A DNA stretch of 64,000 nt from Sphingobacterium sp. lm-10 (GTDB taxonomy: Bacteria > Bacteroidota > Bacteroidia > Sphingobacteriales > Sphingobacteriaceae), in the NCBI RefSeq assembly GCF_023554555.1, contig NZ_JAMJWC010000001.1:496001-560000 (forward strand), read 5' to 3'. Below the pieces are notes generated by a model. That model had not been told where the DNA came from. It saw only the letters and a list, made by a program, of their open reading frames with translations, and did not search any database. The first letter of the stretch is position 1. The number at the start of each line of letters is the position of its first letter. Positions 40,210 to 49,220 of this stretch are shown piece after piece. The translations under genes and the position numbers were made by a program.

Positions 40210-41469
40210 ATGCTCTTAATACCATCTCTTAAAAGTAAAACCAAAAAAAGCGAGGTTGGGCAGATTGCCGATCCGGAAGACTTTTATATTCCATTAGATG
40301 GCTATAGAAACGTCATGACGCCCCTGGTAGAAATTGGGAATCAGGTAGAAAAATACCAGCTCTTGGCTGCGTGCGATGGATTATTCGCCGCGAGTATACA
40401 TGCTCCGGTATCAGGAATAGTGAAAGGAACTTTTAACCTCAATGGAAAGCAGTTCTTGCATTTACAAAACGATTTCCGAAATCGGGAGACTCTCGCTGCT
40501 GTGATAGCTATGGAAGAGATCACACAAGAACAATTTGCCGAAAGGCTGTTTGAATATGGCATCGAAGGAGCAGGTGGTTCGCGGTTTCCAACAGGATTGA
40601 AGTTTAAAAAGAATGAAACACCTATCAAGACCATCATTGTCAATGGCGCGGAGTGCGAGCCTTATCTGAGCGCAGATTATGCCCTGATGAAACACCACAC
40701 CGCCGAATTGCTTCGTGCGGCTGTACTGATAAAAAAGGTGCTGGGTGCCGAGCAGATTGTATTTGCTATTGAAAAGCAAAATAAGGAACTGGAAAAGCTG
40801 CTGTTGCGTTCCGCAAGGGAGAATGAGGTAAAAATCAATGTCAAAATACTGCCCGATAGTTATCCGCAAGGTGGAGAGCTGCAAGTGATCAAATCAGTTA
40901 CCGGAAAGGAGCTGAAAAAAGGAAGTATACCAGCCCAACACGGTATTCTGGTTAACAATGTCGGAACATTATGGTCTATTTACAACGCATTTTTTCATAG
41001 CCGGCCTACTATTGAGCGTATTGTCACCATTTCGGGAAACAGGTGCGCAAATACTGGAAATTATAAGGTAAAAATAGGTACGCCCATAGCGCATCTTCTC
41101 CGCGAAACAGGTAATGAATGGAATCCAGATGAGCAAATGATTATTCTCGGCGGTGCGATGATGGGTAAGGCCGTATCGTCGCCATTGCTCCCTATACATA
41201 AGGGCTCCGGCGGCCTGCTAGTGATGCAGAAATTAAGGTTAGAAAGTGATAATTGCATCAAATGTGGCGCCTGCGTAGATGTATGCCCTCAAAAACTGAT
41301 GCCCTTGGAGTTTGTTCGTTTCAATCAGTCTGGAAATACGGCGTCTTTAAAAGACTTCAATCTGCTGGATTGTATTGAATGTGGCGCCTGTGCTTATGTA
41401 TGCCCGAGTGATGTCCCGCTTATGGAAAACATATTTAGGGGAAAAGATAAACTTTTAAAAAATGCCTAA
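40210..41469 (+). CDS. rnfC: RnfC-like electron transport subunit
   Basis: A 419-residue peripheral subunit of the Rnf type, which takes electrons from NADH or ferredoxin at the cytoplasmic face. Family blocks: biotinyl/barrel-sandwich-like N-terminus with APVSGIVKG, GIEGAGGSRFPTGLKF, the nucleotide/flavin site VNGAECEPYLSADYALM, YPQGGELQVIKSV, then a SLBB-like domain. Two four-cysteine clusters follow, CIKCGACVDVCP (near 355) and CIECGACAYVCP (near 393), each able to hold one [4Fe-4S]. It lacks the long C-terminal extension of some gamma-proteobacterial RnfC. Its stop overlaps the rnfD start by 8 nt. No rnfA, rnfB, rnfE or rnfG lies nearby. Confidence 0.92.
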   Translation: MLLIPSLKSKTKKSEVGQIADPEDFYIPLDGYRNVMTPLVEIGNQVEKYQLLAACDGLFAASIHAPVSGIVKGTFNLNGKQFLHLQNDFRNRETLAAVIAMEEITQEQFAERLFEYGIEGAGGSRFPTGLKFKKNETPIKTIIVNGAECEPYLSADYALMKHHTAELLRAAVLIKKVLGAEQIVFAIEKQNKELEKLLLRSARENEVKINVKILPDSYPQGGELQVIKSVTGKELKKGSIPAQHGILVNNVGTLWSIYNAFFHSRPTIERIVTISGNRCANTGNYKVKIGTPIAHLLRETGNEWNPDEQMIILGGAMMGKAVSSPLLPIHKGSGGLLVMQKLRLESDNCIKCGACVDVCPQKLMPLEFVRFNQSGNTASLKDFNLLDCIECGACAYVCPSDVPLMENIFRGKDKLLKNA

Positions 41470-42565
41470 TATGTTGCTGAAAGCGAGTATTAATCCTTAC
41501 CTCAAAGCCAGATTCAGTACCGTGCAGATCGTCATGCTAGACGTCGTAATCGCTCTGCTTCCACTTGTTTATGTCGCTTGGTTGGCTTATGGTATGATGG
41601 CTCTTCAAGTGATCGGTGTTGCCGTTGCGGCCGCAATGCTTGCGGATGTGATATTCTCGCTGATTTTTCTTGGCAAAAAAGATACCCTACTGGATGGTTC
41701 GGCGGTGGTGACGGGTTTGCTTTTAGCATTCACTTTGTCGCCCGCCACACCGTTGTACATCGTAGTATTCGGTTCTTTCTCGGCTATTCTGTTTGGTAAA
41801 ATAGTGTGGGGCGGATTAGGCAAGAACCGTTTTAATCCAGCATTGGTCGGCCGAGAATTTATGTCGGTTTTCTTTGCCTCCACTATGAGTTCGTCCGGTA
41901 TCTGGAAGAACAATGATTTGATCAATACATCTTCCCTTCATCTTTTCGAAAATTCCGACACTGTTTTGTCGAACTACCTGGAAGGAATTTTCTTTAAGAC
42001 TTCCGGTGCTTTGGGAGAATATTCTGCTATATGCCTTGTTTTGGGCGGTGTGTATCTGATGCTACGCAACAGAATTAGCTGGCACATTCCACTTTCCCTA
42101 CTAGGTGCTTTGATGTTGATGCTTTGGTTGTTTGGGAATGATGATGTTAGTTTTTCTACCGGAGGTGTACTTTTGGGAGCGATTTTTATGGCTACGGACA
42201 TGCCGTCAAGCCCCACTACCAAATATGGAAAGCTATATTATGGGATGATGATTGGGATAACGATTTATATTTTTATCATCGGAGGTTGTCGGCAGGAGTA
42301 TATGTCATATGCTATCTTGATGATGAACGGCTTCTCCCACCAGATCAGTCTCTTATTTCAACCCAGAGTGTGGGGTCAAAAAATAGACCGGAAGGCAAAA
42401 CTGGAAGACGTTTTTATGCTGACCTTGAAGATTCTTGCCGTGTCATCGGCTATACTGACGCTATATTACTATGAGCTGATCCACTATCTGGTGTACATCT
42501 TTGTGATATACCTCATATTCAAGTTCAATTATTCCTTTTCCAAACAAGTTGATAACACCATTTAA
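41462..42565 (+). CDS. rnfD: RnfD-like membrane subunit
   Basis: A 367-residue polytopic membrane protein of the NqrB/RnfD family with about nine or ten helices. Conserved blocks: DGSAVVTGLLLAFTLSP, GGLGKNRFNPALVGREFM, SGALGEYSAI and FMATDMPSSPTTKYGKL. In studied RnfD proteins an FMN is attached to a threonine in a TGATP-like motif shortly before the GSxGE block; here the matching stretch reads NSDTVLSNYLEGIFF and has no such motif. If that reading is right this RnfD is not flavinylated in the usual place, which is odd beside an ApbE gene. It overlaps rnfC by 8 nt. Confidence 0.9.
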   Translation: MPNMLLKASINPYLKARFSTVQIVMLDVVIALLPLVYVAWLAYGMMALQVIGVAVAAAMLADVIFSLIFLGKKDTLLDGSAVVTGLLLAFTLSPATPLYIVVFGSFSAILFGKIVWGGLGKNRFNPALVGREFMSVFFASTMSSSGIWKNNDLINTSSLHLFENSDTVLSNYLEGIFFKTSGALGEYSAICLVLGGVYLMLRNRISWHIPLSLLGALMLMLWLFGNDDVSFSTGGVLLGAIFMATDMPSSPTTKYGKLYYGMMIGITIYIFIIGGCRQEYMSYAILMMNGFSHQISLLFQPRVWGQKIDRKAKLEDVFMLTLKILAVSSAILTLYYYELIHYLVYIFVIYLIFKFNYSFSKQVDNTI

Positions 42566-42578
42566 AAATAAGAAAAAA

Positions 42579-43229
42579 ATGAAAAAAATAATCATGATGA
42601 GTGTCATAGCCTTTAGCATATTGGGCTGTGCAGAACCAAAAATAGAACAGGTAGTATACGAGGGAACAAACAAAGAAGCTATTATCGACAATATTCTGAC
42701 CAGACGTGCGATCAGAAAATTTACCGATCAACAGGTAAGTGAAAGTCAATTAGACACCATCATGAAATCCGCTATATACGCACCTAGTGGATTGAATAAA
42801 CAATCATGGGAGATACGAGTCGTGCAAAATCCAAGTATAATCGAAGAGGTTAATAAACGGTTTTTGAAATATGCAGAAGGCCGGGAATTTCAAGGTAGTG
42901 CCGCGCGGTACCGTGAGCCGGGGTTCAATGTGATGCACCACGCGCCCACATTTATCGTCATCGCTAGTGAAAAAGCAAATGCTTATTCTAAATTGGATGC
43001 TGGACTGGCTTTACAGAATATTCTGCTTAGTGCACATGCTTTGGGATTAGGAACCTGTCCGCTGGGCACCTTAGTACCTCTTCTTAATGCCCCTGAAAAT
43101 GCCGATATTCTGAAATTATTGAATATACCGGAGGACTATGAAGTATCCATCAATATCGCCTTGGGTCACCCTGCCGAATCTCCGGAAGCTCCTATCCGCT
43201 ATAGTAATAAGGTTAAAGTAATAAGATAG
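42579..43229 (+). CDS. Nitroreductase-family protein with lipoprotein signal
   Basis: A 216-residue FMN-dependent oxidoreductase of the nitroreductase fold. I use the ATG at 42579, not the TTG at 42549, because it gives a textbook lipoprotein leader MKKIIMMSVIAFSILGC with the lipidated cysteine at residue 17. The fold is marked by LTRRAIRKFTDQQVSESQLDTI, YAPSGLNKQSWEIRVV, HHAPTFIVIAS and LGLGTCPLGTLVPLL, which includes the usual FMN-contact regions. Most nitroreductases are cytosolic and use NAD(P)H directly; an exported one must be reduced by another donor. Following rnfC and rnfD by 13 bp, it may receive electrons across the membrane from them. Confidence 0.88.
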   Translation: MKKIIMMSVIAFSILGCAEPKIEQVVYEGTNKEAIIDNILTRRAIRKFTDQQVSESQLDTIMKSAIYAPSGLNKQSWEIRVVQNPSIIEEVNKRFLKYAEGREFQGSAARYREPGFNVMHHAPTFIVIASEKANAYSKLDAGLALQNILLSAHALGLGTCPLGTLVPLLNAPENADILKLLNIPEDYEVSINIALGHPAESPEAPIRYSNKVKVIR

Positions 43230-43367
43230 CCTATGTAGGCTTTTGCTTCATTACTTTAATGTATTGCTCACAAAGCGATTGTCATGGGAATTTCTTAACG
43301 GTTCGCATTATATAATCTTAACAAAGATTCTTATATCTCAAGCTATTCAAACAAGCTTTTTTGCAAC

Positions 43368-43402
43368 GCTTTCTCTCAGAACAAACTGTTTTGAGAGAAA
43401 GC
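43368..43402. other. Hairpin between nitroreductase and GH43 genes
   Basis: GCTTTCTCTCAGAAC pairs with GTTTTGAGAGAAAGC with one mismatch. It has no T tract on either side. It lies between two convergent genes and may stabilise a 3-prime end. Confidence 0.35.
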
Positions 43403-43496
43403 GGAGAAAGTAATTTCGGGTCATTTGTTGATTTCGGCTTCTCCAAAATTGAAACTGACTGACAATGCTGCATTTAAAGGAGCTAATTATTGCCGA

Positions 43497-45035
43497 CTAC
43501 AACATATTTCTCATTCTAAAATAGCTGAAAACGGCAGGCTCATTGGTTTTTCCAGCATGCAGCAATCCCGGTCGTGCTACGCGATCCCAACGGGTAAGTG
43601 CCGTGGCATCGATTGCTTCTTGGTTTATTTTATTCCATTTTGTGCCATCGGAACTCCAAAAGAAATCACAATAAACACCTCGATTTATTTCCATTTTCAG
43701 ATATACGTCGGGAACTTCGTTAACCATAGTCTTCACTAATGTTTCCTTTCCATCCTGTACTGATTTCAAATAAATATCGTCACCCTCGACGCTGAGCAGC
43801 ATTAGGTTTTGATGGTCTCCATATAGCGTCAATCCTTTTGATGCCTCATTTTGATTGACCACCTGCGTCTCAATAGCGTAATGTGCGGCGGTTGGACGGA
43901 TACACATCGCTGTACCATAATTGTTGTCCAGTTTTGCCGTACCTTTTAAGATAAGCTGTTGATCGTTGAGTTCAAACTCATTGGTCGCGTAGGGATAGTT
44001 CCACGTCCATTCGGGTTTTAGCTGTTGACCATCAAAGAAATCCTCGAAATATCCTATCTCTTTTTGCTTCCTTGCACCTGTGATCAGCAGTTGATTTTTA
44101 ATCGCTTCTTTTCCGGTAACAAAGTAGGGCCAGCCCTCTGTGTTCATTTTTATTTGCTGTAAAATTGGCTGTCGCCCTTGGTAAACATTGTCGCCTGCCA
44201 GATAACCATGGCATAAATAATACAGTTGGTCGTCTAATCCTTTCACTGCCGTTCCATGACCTACAGAAACGTATTCATCACCACCAACTAAAATCGGATT
44301 TCCTTCGTGTTTTTCATAAGGCCCGGTAAAGCTTTTGGCTCGCGCTACCCGCACATCGTAATTACTTTTTGGGCCACAGCAGTCGCGGGCGGCATAGATC
44401 AGGTAATAATAGTCTCCTTGCTTATAATGATATTGCCCTTCCATACCGATACCTTCATCGTCACGCAATAAGGAAAATAATTCACCCTCTAATCGCAGGC
44501 CATCTGCAGATAACTTACTGCCGACAATTTCTATATTTCTGTCATCTAACCCATAGGCTTTCCAGGTAATGTACAGCTGGCCGTGATCTTCAAAAATAAA
44601 TGCGTCAATAGCTTCCGTTCCATGATCTATCAATATACCCTGGTCTACAAATGGACTTTCGGGAGATTCAGCTATGGCTACACCAATGCAGGTGATACCA
44701 TCAGAACGGCGGCGGGCTGTATAATAACAATACACTTTTCCATCAATTTCGTAGAGCTCTGGTGCCCAAAATGAGGATAGCGTCCATTCGGGCTGGATGT
44801 CGAATACATGTCCGATTTGTGTCCAGTTCACTAGATCATTCGATTTAAAATAAGGGTAGAATGGTGCCCATTCCGAAGAGGTAGATGCGGCATAATAAGT
44901 ATCTTTGACACGGATCACAGTAGGGTCGGGGAGATCTCCTAAGATTACAGGGTTAGTGAATTTTTGACTTGTTGAGCAGGCCACTAGCAGGCATACTGAA
45001 ATGAGATATATGGTAAGATGGCTGATCTTATTCAT
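43497..45035 (-). CDS. GH43 lipoprotein with C-terminal concanavalin-like domain
   Basis: A 512-residue enzyme with lipobox LVAC, cysteine at residue 20 followed by STSQKF, so probably held in the periplasm. The five-bladed GH43 propeller (about 25-330) has D37 in GDLPDPTVI, D144 in EAIDAFIFED and E199 in IGMEGQYHY. The C-terminal part (about 335-512, starting YFEDFFDG) is a beta-sandwich of the kind often seen after GH43 arabinofuranosidases and xylosidases. It stands alone, opposite in strand to the redox cassette, with no operator-like site of the arabinogalactan type upstream. The substrate cannot be named from sequence alone. Confidence 0.9.
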   Translation of the reverse strand: MNKISHLTIYLISVCLLVACSTSQKFTNPVILGDLPDPTVIRVKDTYYAASTSSEWAPFYPYFKSNDLVNWTQIGHVFDIQPEWTLSSFWAPELYEIDGKVYCYYTARRRSDGITCIGVAIAESPESPFVDQGILIDHGTEAIDAFIFEDHGQLYITWKAYGLDDRNIEIVGSKLSADGLRLEGELFSLLRDDEGIGMEGQYHYKQGDYYYLIYAARDCCGPKSNYDVRVARAKSFTGPYEKHEGNPILVGGDEYVSVGHGTAVKGLDDQLYYLCHGYLAGDNVYQGRQPILQQIKMNTEGWPYFVTGKEAIKNQLLITGARKQKEIGYFEDFFDGQQLKPEWTWNYPYATNEFELNDQQLILKGTAKLDNNYGTAMCIRPTAAHYAIETQVVNQNEASKGLTLYGDHQNLMLLSVEGDDIYLKSVQDGKETLVKTMVNEVPDVYLKMEINRGVYCDFFWSSDGTKWNKINQEAIDATALTRWDRVARPGLLHAGKTNEPAVFSYFRMRNML

Positions 45036-45278
45036 GTGTTTGTAACTTAGTTATATCGGAAAGCAAGGCGATTTAAATCCGGCTTTTCCCATGTATAGAA
45101 TAGATAGAAGGTAAGATACAGATTTCACGATAGATTATCACACATACATTATCCTAATGGATGGTTTTAATTATTTGTTGTATCATAGCCAAGCACACAC
45201 GATTTATCCAGATATCAAACAAGTAAGCGCTATGACCCAAATATGCTTCACTTAGCGTAGTGTTACTTCGGTTTATTT

Positions 45279-46343
45279 TTATCCACTTTTGTAGAACACT
45301 CCAATACTAAATAATAAGAAAAATAATCCCAATAAGAATATCGGAGCCATGGGAGCAATCAACAACAAGCAGAAGTACAAAAAGAATGTTACCTGAATAG
45401 GAATTGATCCTTTCTTAAAGAGAAAGTGTAAATGATATAAAAAGTAAGTAAAGGAGAACATGTAAAAAAGATAGCTTAAAGAAGCTATAAAAGGATAACG
45501 ATACAGTAGCCACACGGTTTCTGGAAGAAGTATAATTGCTACGCGGCAAAATACATGTAACGATTGGTTGGACTTCCGATAAGGGAGATTTCTCCACAAC
45601 GCAAGATCGTGCCGCTCAAACTTAAATTGCCCGGAAAGTACGGAGATGTGTGCCATCGCAATAGAAGTTAAAGCAATCATAATAATACCCTGATGTTCCT
45701 TCACATCACTATAGATGAAGAAAAGGATACTCACAAAAATATAGGACAGCAATTTTGCAATAACCCAAGCCAATTGCTGACGATATAACAAATAACGAAT
45801 ACCTAGCATCGGATAATTCAGTCCTAACTTTGCACCTAATACCGTCCATAAACCCGATGTATCTTTCGCTGTTAATGGTTCCGCAAAGCGAAGGATCGCG
45901 TAATAGGATACGCCTAAAGTGCTTATCGTGAATGCCAATAAGATGAAGGTGAAAAGGAACTGGCTCTGCATCATTCCCACACAGATCGCAGTGATTAGGA
46001 AAAATAACAGGGGTAAGAACATGCCAAGGAGTGATAGCAGCCATCCGAGGCGTTGATGGTAAAAGGAAAATGAAAGTACGCCTAACTTAAAAAATCGATA
46101 TGATTCCGTATTTAAAATGGTAAACACGTAGTACACGATTAAATACTGGTAAGTAAGTGTTAAGGTAAGTATAATAGCTAATGCTGGCCAATAGCTAATG
46201 GTCGCAAGGGCTAAATTTACAAATACACGCCAATGCTCTCCTGGCGGGCAGAGTCCGATAAAAGATAGTGCTACCAACAAGAACAGTCCGGCATAGTGCT
46301 TATAGAATCCGGTTACGAATAAGCGTTTGAAAAGGGCTATCAT
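45279..46343 (-). CDS. Polytopic membrane protein, ABC transporter permease partner
   Basis: A 354-residue protein with about ten hydrophobic helices and few charged loops. I recognise no specific family by motif. Its start overlaps the end of the ATPase gene by 4 nt (ATGA), which strongly suggests that the two encode one ABC transporter. The substrate is unknown; similar two-gene systems in Bacteroidota are often listed as exporters, but nothing in the sequence decides this. Confidence 0.75.
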   Translation of the reverse strand: MIALFKRLFVTGFYKHYAGLFLLVALSFIGLCPPGEHWRVFVNLALATISYWPALAIILTLTLTYQYLIVYYVFTILNTESYRFFKLGVLSFSFYHQRLGWLLSLLGMFLPLLFFLITAICVGMMQSQFLFTFILLAFTISTLGVSYYAILRFAEPLTAKDTSGLWTVLGAKLGLNYPMLGIRYLLYRQQLAWVIAKLLSYIFVSILFFIYSDVKEHQGIIMIALTSIAMAHISVLSGQFKFERHDLALWRNLPYRKSNQSLHVFCRVAIILLPETVWLLYRYPFIASLSYLFYMFSFTYFLYHLHFLFKKGSIPIQVTFFLYFCLLLIAPMAPIFLLGLFFLLFSIGVFYKSG

Positions 46344-46984
46344 ATCTGCGTAGAGTCGTCCTGTAAGCTAGCATTCTCTAAGAATAGTTCCTGTATTGCT
46401 ATTGGTGGTGATAATGTTAATGTGTGATGACTCGAAACCATGATATGGCAGTTTTGCGCCAACTTCTTTTCTATCAAACTCAAAAGAGCAACCTGGGCAT
46501 GCTGATCCAATGTAACCAAGGGTTCATCTAATAAGATTACCGATGGCAAGCCAATAAATGCTAAAATCAGCGAAAGCTTCTTGTTCATCCCGGAAGAATA
46601 AGTGGCGGTAACCTGATGAATAAACGTATTGGCTTCAAATAGTGCTATAAGATCATCTGCCTGTTGCTTGCTGCCTCCCTTAGCGGCACGAAAAAACGCA
46701 ATAATCTCTTTACCCGTTAAAAAACCGGGGAATATAGGATCTGCTTCCGAGAAACTAACTTTTTGTCTGTATTCTATACTGTCTTTTTTTAATGATTGTC
46801 CTGTGGAACGCAAAGCAATATCACCAGAAAACGGAAGAAGACCCGCAGCGCAAGACAATAACGTAGATTTTCCTGCCCCATTAATCCCTTTTAACCATAC
46901 TATTCCGTCTGGCAATAGATAGTCGCCTAAATCCAAAATTTTCACATTCCCGTACTTCTTGCTGAAAGATGTAAATTGTAGCAT
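46340..46984 (-). CDS. ABC transporter ATP-binding protein
   Basis: A 214-residue ATPase. Walker A is GINGAGKST at 33-41, the signature is YSSGMNKKLSL, Walker B is SVILLDEPLVTLD, and the switch histidine is in VSSHH. It is shorter than most ABC-2 type ATPases but complete. The downstream membrane gene overlaps it by 4 nt. Confidence 0.93.
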   Translation of the reverse strand: MLQFTSFSKKYGNVKILDLGDYLLPDGIVWLKGINGAGKSTLLSCAAGLLPFSGDIALRSTGQSLKKDSIEYRQKVSFSEADPIFPGFLTGKEIIAFFRAAKGGSKQQADDLIALFEANTFIHQVTATYSSGMNKKLSLILAFIGLPSVILLDEPLVTLDQHAQVALLSLIEKKLAQNCHIMVSSHHTLTLSPPIAIQELFLENASLQDDSTQI

Positions 46985-47085
46985 TTATATGAGCGTATTG
47001 ATGATAAATAGTATGTGGAGATGTATTTCGTTTAGGTGATGACCTCAATAATTGTAAAAATGACTTGGGATGAGCATATCATTAC

Positions 47086-48171
47086 CTATGAAATCACTTT
47101 AAATACGTTTAAATCCCGGTCAAAAGTGGTGAAGCGGGCAGGGTAACCTGGTTCAATTTTTCCAATTCGATCCTCCATACCTACTGCTATTGCCGGTCGT
47201 ATACTAGCCATTTCTATTGCATCCTGTACAGGGATGCCGACATATGCCACCGCATTGCGCACGGCATCTCCCAAGGAGATAGCTGCTCCACTTAAATTTC
47301 CTTCTGAGTTGTAATAAGCATTATTTTTCAATGCTGAATCGAAACCATTCCATTGAAATGATTTGACCTTTCTATCCACAAATAAGGCATCAGATATCAA
47401 AAATAGTTTGTCGCCTTTAGTGGCCCATGCTATTCTTGCCGCCGCATAGTCACAGTGCAATCCATCCAATATAATTGGCGCATAGACGTGTGGACTGTCC
47501 AGAACAGCGCCAACAAGGCCTGGCTCCCGATGGGTAAAGGGAGACATTGCATTGTATAGATGTGTTACCAGTTTAATCCCTTGATCAAAAGCCTGCTTCG
47601 CTACTAGGTAATTCGCATTTGAATGCCCCGCAGCGATAGGTATTCCGCTCTCTATCAATGTTCTGAGCTGCGATTTGCTGAACAATTCCGGTGCAATAGT
47701 CAGCAATCGGATGGCATCGCTGCATAGGACAATTTGTTCGATATCCGCATCCGACGGTTTTCTGATATAGCGCAGCAAATGTGCCCCTCTTTTCTCTGGA
47801 CTGATATATGGGCCCTCTACATGCATGCCTAATACGGAGGATTGAGAGTAGTTTTTAATGGCCTCAACCCCCTTCATCATATTCTCCAACGGAGATGTAA
47901 TGAGCGTGGGCAGCGTATAAGCGGTGCCTAATAGGGCAGAAGAAGTTGAAATATCCTCGATTGTCTCCAAATCTGGTTTTTGCGTAAAATGAAATTGGCG
48001 GCCTCCATTGATGTGAATATCCACGAACCCGGGTGCAATACAATCCACACTATGACAATCCGCGTCAGCTTCACCGCTGGTTATGCTCACAATTTTTCCG
48101 TCCTGTGTGTTAATGAGCTGATTCTTTAACACCGTAGTGCCGGTATACATGGTCGTGGCGAATAGTTTCAT
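47086..48171 (-). CDS. nagA: N-acetylglucosamine-6-phosphate deacetylase
   Basis: A 361-residue cytoplasmic amidohydrolase that removes acetate from N-acetylglucosamine-6-phosphate, giving glucosamine-6-phosphate. The layout is a small beta domain, then the metal-dependent TIM barrel with GFVDIHINGGRQFHF, metal-binding VEGPYISPEKRGAH, AGHSNANY, VTHLYNAMSPFTHREPG, catalytic Asp in LISDALFVD and the closing PARFTTFD. Length is slightly below the usual 380. It stands alone here, without nagB or an amino-sugar transporter. A promoter-like TAATTTTG box lies 54-61 bp upstream. Confidence 0.93.
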   Translation of the reverse strand: MKLFATTMYTGTTVLKNQLINTQDGKIVSITSGEADADCHSVDCIAPGFVDIHINGGRQFHFTQKPDLETIEDISTSSALLGTAYTLPTLITSPLENMMKGVEAIKNYSQSSVLGMHVEGPYISPEKRGAHLLRYIRKPSDADIEQIVLCSDAIRLLTIAPELFSKSQLRTLIESGIPIAAGHSNANYLVAKQAFDQGIKLVTHLYNAMSPFTHREPGLVGAVLDSPHVYAPIILDGLHCDYAAARIAWATKGDKLFLISDALFVDRKVKSFQWNGFDSALKNNAYYNSEGNLSGAAISLGDAVRNAVAYVGIPVQDAIEMASIRPAIAVGMEDRIGKIEPGYPARFTTFDRDLNVFKVIS

Positions 48172-48505
48172 TTTCTCGATCGATTGATTAGCTATCCCAT
48201 TCCTTGCTTCCTTTTAATTTGTTGCAAAATTAAAAAGATATCACATTTTCAGATACACTTTGAGGTGTGTATAAGTGGGATAGCTTATTAGTACCCAGAC
48301 AAGATAGGAGATTTTAAGGTATATTCCGAATTCCCTCTCTTCCTGTGCAATGTTCAAACGATAAGACATAGATAATGATGGACCCTCGTAGAAGTTGTAT
48401 ACGATAAGATGCGCAAGCATACGGTAAATCTTACCCTACTGTGAAAATAGTGTATAGGGAATACCGTAATTTTATAGGAGTATATTATTTAAACACACTA
48501 TACAT
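48172..48505. other. Divergent promoter gap, 334 bp
   Basis: It separates nagA (minus) from the first short-chain dehydrogenase (plus). A perfect 9-bp inverted repeat, TTTTAATTT/AAATTAAAA with a 6-nt spacer, spans 48212-48235 and contains the nagA -7-like box on the minus strand. I see no gene or RNA element in the rest. Confidence 0.6.
48225..48232 (-). promoter_or_regulatory. Bacteroidota-type -7 box before nagA
   Basis: On the minus strand the sequence reads TAATTTTG, an exact TAnnTTTG match, 54-61 bp before the nagA start. It lies inside a 9-bp inverted repeat that could be an operator. No clear TTTG element is seen at the -33 position. Confidence 0.4.
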
Positions 48506-49210
48506 ATGCAGAACATAGAAAATAAAGTAGCTTATATCACTGGTGGAACCAGAGGCATTGGCTTCGGAATTGCAAAATCGCTGGTAGAAAGCGGCGTGAA
48601 AGTAGCGATTTCCGGTAGAAAATTGGAAGATGTAGAGAAAGCCAAGGTAGCATTAGGAAGTGAGCATGTGTTGGCCTTACAATCTAATGTGACCAACTTT
48701 GAGGATGAAGTTAAAGCAGTTAAGGAAATTGTGGCTGCCTTTGGGAAGTTAGACGTGGTGATTGCCAATGCTGGCGTTGGAAAATTTGCACCGGTGGATG
48801 AAATCTCTCTTGAAGACTGGAATACGATGATTGATACCAATCTTACGGGCGTATTTCACACCTTAAAAGCGAGCGTTGACCAGCTGAAGCAACACAAGGG
48901 ATATTATATATCCATAGCATCTCTGGCGGGTACCAATTTCTTTGCCAACGGTGCGGGGTACAATGCCTCGAAATTCGGTGTCGTCGGTTTTACACAAGCG
49001 GCTATGTTGGATTTGCGTAATCACGATATTAAATGCACCACGATTATGCCAGGCTCCGTTACCTCTCATTTCGCCGAGCATGAGCCTAGTGAAGCGGATG
49101 GTTGGAAAATTCAGCCTTCAGACTTGGGAGAAATGGTCGTAGACTTATTACAGATGAATCCCAACGTACTGCCAAGTAAAATAGAAGTGCGTCCCGCAAA
49201 ATCAAAGTAG
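48506..49210 (+). CDS. Short-chain dehydrogenase/reductase 1
   Basis: A 234-residue NAD(P)-dependent Rossmann enzyme. It has the nucleotide motif TGGTRGIGFGIA near the N-terminus, NAGVG, the active-site serine in SIASLAG and the YxxxK pair in YNASKFGV. The substrate is not predictable. The start gives the usual short classical-SDR N-terminus. A long imperfect hairpin follows the stop and separates it from the Crp-like gene. Confidence 0.92.
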   Translation: MQNIENKVAYITGGTRGIGFGIAKSLVESGVKVAISGRKLEDVEKAKVALGSEHVLALQSNVTNFEDEVKAVKEIVAAFGKLDVVIANAGVGKFAPVDEISLEDWNTMIDTNLTGVFHTLKASVDQLKQHKGYYISIASLAGTNFFANGAGYNASKFGVVGFTQAAMLDLRNHDIKCTTIMPGSVTSHFAEHEPSEADGWKIQPSDLGEMVVDLLQMNPNVLPSKIEVRPAKSK

Positions 49211-49220
49211 CCTAAACAGG

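Noticed and set aside
42549..42578. TTG start for the nitroreductase
   Set aside because: It overlaps the end of rnfD and would add a charged ten-residue extension before a textbook lipoprotein leader that starts with ATG at 42579.
43228..43244. Terminator directly after the nitroreductase gene (AGCCTA/TAGGCT)
   Set aside because: The stem is 6 bp with a 2-nt loop and overlaps the stop codon, which is too weak to claim.
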